Shown: positions 41,928-50,845 of the stretch, piece by piece | Layout: each line of letters starts with the position of its first letter | Numbering within the stretch: position 1 is the first letter of the stretch | Assembly: GCF_902806685.2 (NCBI RefSeq) | Contig: NC_048553.1 | Span: forward strand, 11,637,440 to 11,701,439 | DNA: 64,000 bases | Source: Maniola hyperantus | Taxonomy: Eukaryota; Arthropoda; Insecta; Lepidoptera; Nymphalidae | Reading direction: 5' to 3' | Notes under the pieces: generated by a model | The model's input: only the letters and a program-made list of their open reading frames with translations | Databases searched by the model: none | Told to the model about the DNA's origin: nothing | Translations under genes and position numbers: made by a program

Positions 41928-42092
41928 ACCTCAATAGCTCAACGGGAGTGGATTGAAAACCGAAAGGTCGACGGTTCAAACCCCGCCCGTTGCACTATAA
42001 ATTGTCGTACCTACTCCTAGCACAAGCTTGACGCTTAGTTGGAGAGGAATGGGGAATATTAGTCATTTAACATGGCTAATATTCTTTAAGAA
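41928..42092 (+). mobile_element. SINE family 2
   Basis: CCTCAATAGCTCAACGGG, GACGGTTCAAACCCCGCCC, CTTAGTTGGAGAGGAATGGG, ATGGCTAATATTCTTTAA. It lacks a few bases in the D-loop region compared with 8373. Confidence 0.8.
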
Positions 42093-42099
42093 AAAAAGA

Positions 42100-42355
42100 A
42101 AAAGAAGTGTTAGGTGAAGGCAAGTTCATTATGGCAAGATTGGGTTAATTTTCAGCTTCAAAACAAATAATAAACGCTTGATGATAGCTGCCACGGCAGG
42201 AAGTCTCCGCCTCGAGACGCCATTATCTGGTTAATGCCTTTTGTGCGCACTGCATTCTCTGCAGTCATTAATATCGCGGAATCTGCTGAAGGCAAGCGCT
42301 GCTCGCTTGAATACACTACTTCGGCGTTATAAATAAACTACGTCGTTATAACAAA
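42100..42355 (-). repeat. Diverged inverted relative of the 27-kb triplicated block
   Basis: CATTATCTGGTTAATGCCTT TTGTGCGC and GCAGTCATTAATATCGCGGA correspond, on the other strand, to GCGCACAAAAGGCATTAACG and CATTAATTACTGCGC at 27050-27110. Confidence 0.55.
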
Positions 42356-42361
42356 CAATAC

Positions 42362-42755
42362 CTTTTTTTTTTTTTTTTTTTCGAAGGCGAAATCTTCTTA
42401 AGATACCCAATCGGGTTATGTGGGATTTCTACCCACTAAAACCCCCTCGGTGGCTCTCCTCAGCGCGTTTTTGAGAGGCTCCGGGAACTCTAAAGAACGT
42501 ACGCCGGTGCCTCTCTCGCGCGACGCCCGTTGGACACATCCTCGAGAAAGTGCAGCCACTCGCGACTTCTAAGTCCTAGCGCCAGGGACTAGTGGTTTAA
42601 CTGATCAGGACGTTGATCAACGCCGCCCTGATATCTCCGCCTTCGAGCAGGATCAGCGCGCTCGCGAACCCGCTCGGCGGCCTTCTTCTTGAACATTACT
42701 GCCCCCGCTTTTACACATTTGCCCCAATACGCATTTTGCTTCGCCATTCGCTGTT
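42362..42755 (-). mobile_element. LINE 3' end with poly-A tail, minus orientation
   Basis: T-run of about 20 at 42362, then the 3' UTR shared with 23035, continuing through GATATCTCCGCCTTCGAGCA to GCCATTCGCTGTTAA. GC-rich relative to surroundings. Part may encode the C-terminus of the LINE ORF, but I cannot assign the clade. Confidence 0.7.
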
Positions 42756-42834
42756 AAATAGGGTGTAACCAGAACGCTAGCAAAAACTTAGCGTTAATTT
42801 ATACTAGCTAAACACAATCCCAATACCCATTTTT

Positions 42835-43300
42835 TTTAATAGAGATAGTGAACAAACGAGCTGGCGGGTCACCCGATGTAAAGTGATTACCGCCGCCCAT
42901 GAACATTTGCAGCACCAGAGGAACCGCCGATGCGTTGCCGGCCTTTTAGGATTTTTTTTTTTTAAAAAGAATATTAGCCATGTTAAATGACTAATATTCC
43001 CCTTTCCTCTCCAACTAAGCGTCAGGCTTGTGCTAGGAGTAGGTACGACAATAGACAAAAACGGGCGGGGTTTGAACCGTCAACCTTTCGGTTTTCAGTC
43101 CACTCCTATACCGGTTGAGCTATTGAGGCTCTAAATTGTTGGTTCGCCCCTTGAATAACCCCATGTTGTAATCTAGTGGGAACACCCCCAATGGGAGTTG
43201 GTTCCACAGTTTGCATGTGCGTGGGAAGAAGGATCTGGCACAGCGGACGGTCGAAGTGCACCAGACACCCAGGTGGTGAGGGTGAAATTCCTGACGGTGC
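42835..43300 (-). pseudogene. Jockey/CR1-type LINE C-terminus inside a MITE
   Basis: The minus-strand frame (43120-43302) reads FHPHHLGVWCTSTVRCARSF, then CKLWNQLPLGVFPLDYNMGL and FKGRTN. After the SINE gap it resumes (42840-42960) with sequence equivalent to KGRQRIGGSSGAANVHGRR. It is a 5'-truncated, dead copy of the same family as 30798-31180. Confidence 0.75.
42962..43132 (-). mobile_element. SINE family 2 inside the LINE fragment
   Basis: Tail complement AAGAATATTAGCCATGTTAA, box B complement GGGTTTGAACCGTCAACC, head complement CCGGTTGAGCTATTGAGGC. It interrupts the LINE coding sequence. Confidence 0.8.
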
Positions 43301-43420
43301 ATTTGCCTGATTTTGTAGTTTTAGTGATTTAGTATTTTTCTAACCCGCAATGTATAGCGTGCAAAGCTCGGGCCAATGCCCCGCCTACGAGGCGGCATTG
43401 ACTCCGAGTGGACCGATTCC

Positions 43421-43790
43421 GGTAGAATGACAGCTACAATGTCCCGATCGCAATCACCTCTGATTGGTTGACGCTCGCTCACTATTGGCTACAATGCATT
43501 GTTGCAACAAGAATAGCACAAATACAGTCAATCACAACAATTGAGATTGTAATAATGATTGATGCAGGTTCTTCGAAATCGCCCTGATTAGCCAATCTCC
43601 CCATCAGAATAGCTGAGAAAATTTCCGGTCGGTAATTTCGTCTAACGTAAAACTTAAGAATTAAGGGGTCCATTACTAATAAAATAAGTTGGGCCATCGC
43701 GTAATTACTTACCCCGGATGAAATTGAGTTGCGCTCCGCCATCGATATAAATGACAAGATATGGTCAAGCGAACAAAAATTTTCGCGGTT
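43421..43790 (-). repeat. Unclassified repeat with a 91-residue open frame
   Basis: GATCGCAATCACCTCTGATT GG here is the complement of a segment near 52800-52825 (AATCAGAGGTGATTGCGATC), so the DNA is repetitive. The minus-strand frame 43482-43757 encodes a stretch with a hydrophobic IIITISIVVIDCICAILV segment, but I do not recognise it and the repeat context makes a gene unlikely. Confidence 0.4.
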
Positions 43791-43810
43791 TTGGAACCAA
43801 ATAAATCAGC

Positions 43811-44107
43811 GCCACCTCTTAGATACTAATGAACGACCCGTTTGAAATCCAGATGTCACTGATGTTGCATTGGTGCTAAATAAACATTTTAGGACCAATG
43901 AGTCGGTGCCATTTTGCTTGTTCAATGACCCTGTCCTTACGAAGTAATATACATATGTATAAGTCAAAGTCGCCACCTCTTAGATACTAATGAACGACCC
44001 GTTTGAAATCCAGACGTCACTGAGGTTGCATTGGTGCTAAAGCACCACTGAGTCGGTGCCATTTTGTTTGTTCATTAGCCCGGTTCGTACGAAGTAATAT
44101 AAAAGTC
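43811..44107. repeat. Two tandem copies of a short dispersed element
   Basis: CCACCTCTTAGATACTAATG AACG starts at about 43812 and 43973. Both run through TTTGAAATCCAGA(T/C)GTCACTGA and GAGTCGGTGCCATTTTG. A reverse copy is at 36590. Confidence 0.75.
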
Positions 44108-44282
44108 AATGCGCTCCGCATTTTAGTTTTAAAAGTAAAATATGAAATTTCGTAAAAGCTCCGTAAAGGCCGCCGCGAACTAATAAAATTAATGTAAACT
44201 TAGTAATAAAGTCAGTGCTGTAATATTTTGTGTCAACATTTTAAAAGCCTTAGCTATAGCTGTATAACTAGTAAATACCCAG
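44108..44282. other. No recognisable feature
   Basis: Short unassigned spacer before the SINE that hosts the LINE. Confidence 0.4.
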
Positions 44283-44318
44283 GGAGGGGTCCCTGGCGCA
44301 GTGGTAAGCGCTGTGGTC
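44283..44318 (+). mobile_element. SINE family 3 head, left of the LINE insertion
   Basis: GGGTCCCTGGCGCAGTGGTA AGCGCTGTGGTCTT is the tRNA-like 5' end. The continuation is at 50525, on the far side of the LINE. Confidence 0.8.
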
Positions 44319-44610
44319 TTTTTTTTTTTTTTTTTTTTTAATTTATTATCAAATAAAAATACATACAAATAAAAGCTTAAACTAAAAACACCGAAAAAAC
44401 CACAGAGGTTTGTCCTCGGTGCCTATCTGCAACGAAGATACCTATTAACTAATTACTTAAAAGAAATAATCTACAGTAGGTATATAACGCGAAGAATCAC
44501 GTAAGTATGTAACATAATATTATAATCGTAAGTAGGTTTATTAAATTTATTAGGTGAATAGGATTAGCACTAATATAAATAATTATATAATCTACATAGA
44601 CACAAAAGAC

Positions 44611-47553
44611 TCAGCCATCTAACTTTGCTAAAAAATATTCTTTTAATTTATACTTAATGTTTTTAATATCTATTTTTTTAATCAGCGTTGGAGGTAGTTC
44701 ATTTATGAATCGCGGAACCAAGTACGCGGTGGTTCGCTCGCCGTAAGTATTGTTAGCGCGCGTAGTGTGCAGGCGGTTAGCCGTCATCACACGCGTCTGT
44801 ACAGGATGTTCTATTTTTCGGAGTATCTTCTCGTTGAAGAACTCCTCCTTTAGTAATGAGCATTTAAACTGTTCCTGAACGGGTAATGTTTTACAATGTT
44901 TAAATAGCCCTAGTTCATTGCCGTCGTATTTCGATTTAATGGAACTAGAGACAATAGTTTTTAAAATTCTTAACTGTAACTTATATATATTATTGAGGTA
45001 AGTTTTATAAGTTCGACCGTAGCTACTGAGACCATATTGTACGTAGGTTAGAGCAAACGAGTTATATAGCATTAATTTGGTTTTAAATGGAATCCGTCGA
45101 TTCAAGACAATTATATTAGCGAGAAATTGCCTTAGTTTATTACATACATAATCTATGTGCAAACCCCAGTTGAATTTACAGTCAATGGTGAGACCGAGAT
45201 AGGTATAGCGGTCGACTAGCTCAATCGAAGGGCAATTACAACAGTTCAGATTATCACTGTGTAGACAGACATGATCGTGAGCTATAATTTTTTTAAAGGG
45301 GAGATATTTTAGATAGGCTGATCTGATGTGAATTAATTTGGTTTTTTTGACATTAAGAACTAAACCCGCATCGTGACACCACATGGTCAGGGTGTTGAAG
45401 TCCGTCTGCAATGCATCACAGATCTTATCAGGATCCCGGTCAGCGAAAAGGATGCAAGTATCATCCGCGAACTGGTAGCATGAACAATGCTGGATACAGT
45501 TTCTCATGTCATTCACATATGACAAAAAGTGCAACGGGCCAAGGACGGAGCCCTGAGCCGTGCCTTCACTAGCCACACGGGTGTCGCTGTAGGCGTTACC
45601 AATCCGTACATTGAATGTACGATTACGGAGATAGTCTACGCACCAAGCGAGCAACGGACCTCGAACGCCGCATGTTTCTAATTTACTTTGCAGAAGATTA
45701 TGGTTCAGAGTGTCGAAAGCGCGTGAAAAATCAATAAACAGTGCAAGGACGTGCTTTTTTTGGTTAAGGTGTTCATTTACTTGGTCACTGAATTTTGAAA
45801 GAAGATCTATTGTTCCCTTTCCCTGCTGAAACCCATATTGATTGTGGTAAATGACTTCATTATTCTTATAAAACGCGTGAATTTGTTCGCAGATAAATTT
45901 TTCCACAATTTTATCTACCGACGACAAAAGCGTGATCGGTCGATAATTAGAAAAGTCATTGCGTTTCCCTTTTTTAAAAACTGGTCGCACACATCCTTTT
46001 TTTAGACTGTCTGGGTAAGAGCCGCTTTTGACACTGCTGTTAATAAGATTTGCTATGGCCAAAGAAATCTTGTCACTAGCCGTTTTCATGTGGCTAACCT
46101 TGATGCCGTCCGCCCCTGGTGCTTTGTTTACGTTTAAGTTTTTAATAATCTTAAAAATTTTAGTGCTTGTCGCTTTCTGAAACAAAATGGAGGAGTTTAG
46201 GGACTTTGTATATAAATAAGAATCCAGAAGCTTTTTAGTGCAGGTTGGAATTATAGACTTAACAGCCATGTCGAATTCGTTTGCAAAGCCGTCCGCAATG
46301 GCTTTACAGGACAACCCTTGTGCTTCGAAGGCTTTTAAAATTGAATCATCTATAGATAACGATACACGACCCATCATCTCATTTATTATTTTATAGATAT
46401 TTTTAGAGTTGTTAAAGCTGGTATTTATACGTTTAAGGTAATATGAATTTCGCCGGTCATCTAGTACTTTATTAGCTTTATTACGCGATTTTATATAGTC
46501 TAACCTTAGTTTGTCATCATTAGGATTCTTTTTCCACAACCTGAACAGTTTATCCCTTCTATCGCAAAGATTTATTACGTTACAGTCGATCCACGGAGCC
46601 CTAAATTGTTGTTTCCGTTGTTTATGGGTGCGATTTTTACTAGCCGTGACGCAAGCTTTCGCATGAGAATCAGTAATAAATTTAAGAATTTGATTAGGAC
46701 AATTCATTGTATTAGTTTGCGCCCAGTCAACTTTATTTAGTTCATTAAATAAAACCTCGTGGTCAACGTACGTTTTCGAAACAACCTGTACATTGCTAGG
46801 AGTAGGCACGGCGTCGCCTGCGCACGCGAACACAATAGCGCGATGGTCCGCCAGTACGACATCCAGCGCAGCGGAGTACGGTTGTAGTGTGGGGAATCGC
46901 GCAAAAATGTGGTCTATACATGATTTTGTTACTCGATTAAGTCTCGGTTCTATTCTAGTGTATGTCGTGATTCCGCACATTAAACCGGCCTCGCTCAGTG
47001 TGTCCAGATATGAATCTGTGTATGATGATATGTTTTTTAGGTCGAAATTGGTGTCGCCGATGAGAAGAATATTGCTTTTGTGATCGAAATGTGAGACATA
47101 CTTACTTAATTCCTTTACAAAGATAATTTTGTTTGTACACGGTGGCCTATAAACTGCACACAGGACTGCGTCCTCATGACCTTGAAGTTTAAGAATCCCT
47201 GTAAGATTTTCAAATGTGTTACTTTTATACAGGACGGGTGTGAATTTTATTGAGTTGTTGGTATAAACAATAATACCGCCCCCTTTCTTGTTTATTCGCA
47301 GTCTTGGGTACATGTTATAGCCAGTTATATTATATAAATGAACGATATTGTCAGAAATTCCAGCTTCCGTGACTATTATAACATCCAATGGAAAACTACA
47401 GCTGTGGATTACTTGCAACAGTTTTGTAAAATTTTTAATAAGGGATCTAATATTGATATGTAGGCATGAAAAGTTGAGTTTACTATGGCTGGGTATATTT
47501 TGAAAAAAATAATTAATAGATTTACAATCAAAAATTTCATTAACTTTAGACAT
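44611..47553 (-). CDS. LINE ORF2: endonuclease and reverse transcriptase
   Basis: An open frame of 980 residues without stops. N-terminal AP-like endonuclease (about residues 25-245): LHINIRSL, the VTEAGIS block with the catalytic Glu, YRPP, LLIGDTNFDL (Asp/Asn), SCIDHIFA and ADHRAIVF (His). Reverse transcriptase (about 470-760): NKAPGADGIKVSH, RPVFKKGKRNDFSNYRPITL, FIDFSRAFDTLNH (motif A Asp), EGTAQGSVLGP (motif B), QFADDTCIL (catalytic FADD), LVLNVKKTKL and YTYLGLTID. No RNase H follows. The protein would nick chromosomal DNA and copy the LINE RNA in place. Motif B has GTAQGS where most LINEs read GxPQGS. The start chosen is the first ATG, 89 bp after the old ORF1 stop. All catalytic residues look intact, so this ORF may still be competent even though ORF1 is broken. 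Confidence 0.9.
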   Translation of the reverse strand: MSKVNEIFDCKSINYFFQNIPSHSKLNFSCLHINIRSLIKNFTKLLQVIHSCSFPLDVIIVTEAGISDNIVHLYNITGYNMYPRLRINKKGGGIIVYTNNSIKFTPVLYKSNTFENLTGILKLQGHEDAVLCAVYRPPCTNKIIFVKELSKYVSHFDHKSNILLIGDTNFDLKNISSYTDSYLDTLSEAGLMCGITTYTRIEPRLNRVTKSCIDHIFARFPTLQPYSAALDVVLADHRAIVFACAGDAVPTPSNVQVVSKTYVDHEVLFNELNKVDWAQTNTMNCPNQILKFITDSHAKACVTASKNRTHKQRKQQFRAPWIDCNVINLCDRRDKLFRLWKKNPNDDKLRLDYIKSRNKANKVLDDRRNSYYLKRINTSFNNSKNIYKIINEMMGRVSLSIDDSILKAFEAQGLSCKAIADGFANEFDMAVKSIIPTCTKKLLDSYLYTKSLNSSILFQKATSTKIFKIIKNLNVNKAPGADGIKVSHMKTASDKISLAIANLINSSVKSGSYPDSLKKGCVRPVFKKGKRNDFSNYRPITLLSSVDKIVEKFICEQIHAFYKNNEVIYHNQYGFQQGKGTIDLLSKFSDQVNEHLNQKKHVLALFIDFSRAFDTLNHNLLQSKLETCGVRGPLLAWCVDYLRNRTFNVRIGNAYSDTRVASEGTAQGSVLGPLHFLSYVNDMRNCIQHCSCYQFADDTCILFADRDPDKICDALQTDFNTLTMWCHDAGLVLNVKKTKLIHIRSAYLKYLPFKKIIAHDHVCLHSDNLNCCNCPSIELVDRYTYLGLTIDCKFNWGLHIDYVCNKLRQFLANIIVLNRRIPFKTKLMLYNSFALTYVQYGLSSYGRTYKTYLNNIYKLQLRILKTIVSSSIKSKYDGNELGLFKHCKTLPVQEQFKCSLLKEEFFNEKILRKIEHPVQTRVMTANRLHTTRANNTYGERTTAYLVPRFINELPPTLIKKIDIKNIKYKLKEYFLAKLDG

Positions 47554-47642
47554 AATTTATTGACAAAAATATAAATAATATAAGTAATATATATAAGTAT
47601 ATATAGTTGTAATGAGAGACGTCGGGTAGGTATGCTTCAAAA

Positions 47643-47729
47643 TTAAATTGCAGTTTCCCTTAAAACTAGATCAATGTCTTGAAGACAACGAATATAAAAG
47701 ATTTTACTATTGTTACTGCAATTTGGCAG
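47643..47729 (-). pseudogene. Displaced C-terminus of LINE ORF1
   Basis: In-frame continuation of ORF1 beyond the insertion, 28 codons plus TAA at 47643. KIFYIRCLQDIDL matches the position where related ORF1 proteins end with a short basic/hydrophobic tail. Confidence 0.75.
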
Positions 47730-48086
47730 AGTAATATAAATAATAATAATAAAAAGCTAATAAGAAATATTATTGTTTTGTTATATCGATACAGAGTAGG
47801 ATACGGAAAATTCTCGGAAAATCAATCACCAAAGAAACTTATTTGAACGATTGCTTTATTTGTTTCTCCGCCTAACTTTGATAGCTCTATTGCTAATCGA
47901 ATCATAACGTGACGAATCGTATAAGGAAAAAAATAAAGGTATATTAATCTCAGTTTCTTTATTTACTATTGTTTTTGGAAGTTTCAAACATGTTATACAA
48001 TATCAGTACGTTAACAATCAATTCTAATTCGTCGAAAAAGTTGGTATTATAGTGGTTTTTACTAGTATCTCAGCCAGATTATTAAA

Positions 48087-48709
48087 ATGGATAGAGCATT
48101 GACGAGGAAATCAACAGACGAAAGAAATCCGAGAAAAAATTATGTGTTACAAAGTAATTTAAACAAACCAAGTATTACTGCAAATAATCTAAATCTTACA
48201 CCTCGAGGCAGGAAATCCTTATCGGAGTAGGCGAGGATGGCACATTACTATTTGTGGTCCAGGAATTTTAGTTCAACATATTTTATAAAATTTAATAGAC
48301 ATTAATTAGTGATTTAGTGTTAATATAAGTTGATTTGTATTAAACGGGGGCGACATAATCACAATGCGATAAAGCTCCGGCAAAAATTAAAAAAAGCAAG
48401 TAATTTCAACAACAACTAACATCAACTTCAACTTATCACCAACTCAAATTGATATTAAATAATCTATTTTCATTCAGGCTCTCAGAACCTTTGACGTACA
48501 AGGCTGTAGCAGTTCCATCAAAATTTCGAGATATGTTAGATGGAAATATATCAAAACCAAATCACATTGATTCAAATCAAGACAAGATTATTCAATCAAC
48601 ACCTGCCAGCAACCAGAATAAATTGGATGCAATATGGCAACAACATAACCAAGATACACTAATAAGGAATAATACTCTCTATAGAATAATGCGTCTTACA
48701 AAGAAATGA
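48087..48709 (+). pseudogene. Gene-like two-exon segment within the insertion, product unknown
   Basis: Exon 1 candidate 48087-48226 starts ATG and reads 46 codons with K/R/N-rich residues ending TPRGRKSLS. A GTAGGC donor-like site follows and an in-frame stop lies just past it. The acceptor TTTTCATTCAG ends at 48477, and exon 2 (48478-48709) continues in the same frame as SEPLTYKAVAVPSKFRDM and so on to a TGA. The joined frame would be 123 residues. Beyond the TGA the reading stays coding-like with more stops, and downstream repeats echo the exon 2 segment NQNKLDAIWQQHNQDTLI, so this is probably a decayed copy of a longer repeat-containing protein gene. A basic GRKS...PLTYK patch is loosely like the shugoshin C-terminal motif, which is weak evidence. 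Function unknown. Confidence 0.4.
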
Positions 48710-49512
48710 CAATGGCGACCTTATGTTTCAGAAATTGAAGGCAGTGAAAAGGTTAAGATACGCTTTATCCAGAATGAAATATTCCGTTAAAGTTGGAATG
48801 GTAGAAATAAACGAAGGCAAATTGAAACATTTTATTAAAGTACAAATGAAACAATGAAACCAAATCAGAATTCTGAGAGAATGAAGGAATGTTTGAGATA
48901 GAGAAGAAACAGTTTTTAGTTGGTGTCGCTGGGATGTTCCAAACATAAAAATAATAACTCAAAAAGGCAGTAAAAGCGGAAACAGTAGGTACAAAAAACG
49001 ATGTCTTATAAAGGAATTACAATGACTGTTTCAGAAATTTGAAATCAGAATGAAATATTTCATTGAAGTCCCATTGGAAGAATTTAACAAAAGCAAAATT
49101 TTCGAGAGGTGTTCCAAACATTAAAAATAATAAAAGTATCCAAAGTGAAAACAATACAAAGAAATGTGAGACAAGATTATTTAATCAATACAATGCAACC
49201 AGAATAAATCGGATGCAACATTACAACAAAATAGTCAAGATACGCTGGTAAACATCAATGCAGTAAAATCGTCCAAAGAGAAAAGCACGAGTGGCATCTT
49301 AAAAAAATATATGACAAAATTATTCTATCAATACTTTGCTTTGCAACCAGAATAAATCGGATGCAATATCGCATCAAAATAATTAAGATACGCTAATAAG
49401 CAATAAAACCGTCCAAAAAGAAGAAGAAGATATACGAGTGGTACCTTACAAAAAAAATTGAGACAAGATTATTCAATGAATACACTGAAACCAGAATAAA
49501 TTGCTAGGAAAT
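48560..49512 (+). repeat. Degenerate tandem repeats of about 145 bp
   Basis: Units share GACAAGATTATTCAATCAA, AACCAGAATAAATCGGATGC and AAGATACGCTAATAAG. Spacing is 143 and about 149 bp between the last three. A second motif set (CAGAAATTTGAAATCAGAAT, TGTTCCAAACAT) repeats at about 48730-48950 and 49030-49125. They look like decayed coding repeats. Confidence 0.65.
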
Positions 49513-50427
49513 AGCACAAACCTTCCCGTCTTTGCACCATACAAATTGAAAAGAGTTGCGCAGTTTTAGTTTAGCATTAAAAAGTAGGGTTTTAACGTGT
49601 TTTGTTAACGCTTCTCTCACAAACACACGATCGTCAGCCTTTTCTTTAACAACATTAGGCAGCACCTGCGCGACTGAGATACTTTTTTCCTTACTGGCTG
49701 TAATCCATTCGTTTCGAACATTTTTTGTCTTGAGTTCTAGCAAGATGGTGCATGGTTTATCCTTGCCACTAGACAAACGTTGGGTCGACTGTATTACGCC
49801 CTTATCTACGTTTAATTTAGATGCTACCGCGGTGATTACGTTGTCGAGTTCCACGGGAGGAAAGTCAGGCAAACCGGCGATTTCAAGTGATGATGACAGC
49901 GCATTTTGCTCGTTCTGCCTCGCGCCTTGTTCCAGAACCGCAACACGAAGCTCCAGGTGTTTGTTTTTGTTACATAAGTCTTGATTTTTGTGCTCGAGGG
50001 TTTTAATTTTAGTATCTTGGGCTTTCATCGATTGTTCCATATTGTTGAGCTGATCATGTAGAAACTCTAAGGATGTCTCCAATTGAGAAATTTCTTCACG
50101 GAATGTTTTTTTGAGTTCTCGACTGATATCCTGGACCAGCTTTCGTGTGTCGATGACGGATTTTGAATGCAGGGTGTGCCCAGAATCCGAGTCCTCGTCC
50201 GCGTCATCATCAGGGATAATGAACGACGACCTGCGAGTCACGTTTTGTAGGCACTCCTCACAACTCCACTCTATACCCGTAGCGTTTTTTAAGGTATGCA
50301 GCTGCTTGTTCGAGAGTTTAGTGCATGATGGATCAGCGTGGACCACTTTGTTGCACCTGCTGCATTCCAGGCCAGGAGACTTTCTCGTAATGTTTTTGTT
50401 GCACGATGCACATTTTTTAACAACCAT
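49504..50427 (-). pseudogene. LINE ORF1 with PHD-type zinc finger, interrupted
   Basis: The frame is open for 307 residues. Residues about 6-60 form a Cys4-His-Cys3 PHD-type finger: CASC, CSRC, HADPSC, then W-S-CEEC. About 105-170 is a long charged heptad region (KKTFREEISQLETSLEFLHD onwards), a likely coiled coil for oligomerisation. About 180-305 is a compact domain ending FQFVWCKDGKVCA, as in CR1-type ORF1 proteins, which bind LINE RNA. The last two residues and the stop come from the foreign insertion. The original C-terminus lies at 47729-47643 on the other side (LPNCSNNSKIFYIRCLQDID and about 10 more residues). The truncated protein may be unable to support retrotransposition. Confidence 0.85.
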
Positions 50428-50524
50428 TTTATCTGCGTCTTACATAAACCGATAGACGGTAGTTTAAAAATTAATATAACACTACTGTATACGGCCGTAT
50501 TCAACAAGCGCTCGTTGCAGACTG

Positions 50525-50845
50525 ATTAGAGGGAGGTCCCGGGTTCGATTCCTGGCAGGGATTTGGAATTTTATAATTTCTAAAATTTCTGGTCTGGTCT
50601 GGTGGGAGGCCTCGGCCGTGGCTAGTTACCACCCTACCGGCAAAGCCGTGCCGCCAAGCGATTTAGCGTTCCGATACGATGCCGTGTAGACCCATACACC
50701 TTTGGTTTCTACCAAAGGTGTATGGGTTTAATAAAAACTGCCATACTCCTTCCAGGTTAGCCCGCTTCCACCTTAGACTGCATCGTCACTTACCATCAGG
50801 TGAGATTGCAGTCAAGGGCTAACTTGTATCTGAATAAATAAATAA
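50525..50845 (+). mobile_element. SINE family 3, right part beyond the LINE
   Basis: Continues the head at 44283: GGGAGGTCCCGGGTTCGATT CCTGGC box B, GGTCTGGTCTGGTGGGAGGC, GCCGTGCCGCCAAGCGATTT, an extra ACACCTTTGGTTTCTACC palindrome, and TAACTTGTATCTGAATAAAT. Confidence 0.85.

Larger units (their letters stand above)
42758..43420 (-). mobile_element. CAGGGTGTAACC-family MITE split by nested insertions
   Basis: Left part 42758-42834 (GGGTGTAACCAGAACGCTAG, ACACAATCCCAATACCCAT) and right part about 43300-43420 (GATTTTGTAGTTTTAGTGAT to GCATTGACTCCGAGTGG). Between them is a LINE fragment that itself holds a SINE. Confidence 0.8.
47732..49512 (+). mobile_element. 1.8-kb insertion inside LINE ORF1
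   Basis: ORF1 codons up to VCA (ending at 49513) and the codons beginning LPNCSNNSK (47729 downwards) join in frame when this segment is left out, so it is foreign to the LINE. Only AG is shared at both borders. The insert is A-rich on the plus strand, holds a gene-like two-exon region (48087-48709) and several degenerate repeats of about 145 bp (near 48581, 49168, 49311, 49459). I see no transposon termini or known transposase. Confidence 0.75.
44319..50524 (-). mobile_element. Nearly full-length CR1/jockey-group LINE
   Basis: Minus-strand order: 5' UTR from about 50524 (CAGTCTGCAACGAGCGC), ORF1 from 50427, a 1.8-kb foreign insertion, the end of ORF1 and an 89-bp spacer, ORF2 47553-44611, 3' UTR and a poly-A tail (T run 44319-44339). 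Without the insertion the element is about 4.4 kb. It is inserted in the anticodon region of a SINE 3 copy. No clear target duplication is visible. Two-ORF structure with PHD-type ORF1, EN plus RT, and no RNase H fits the CR1-like branch. Exact clade needs a phylogeny. Confidence 0.85.

Noticed and set aside
43482..43757. Small membrane protein on the minus strand
   Set aside because: One hydrophobic stretch only, and part of the DNA is repeated near 52800, which favours a transposon relic.
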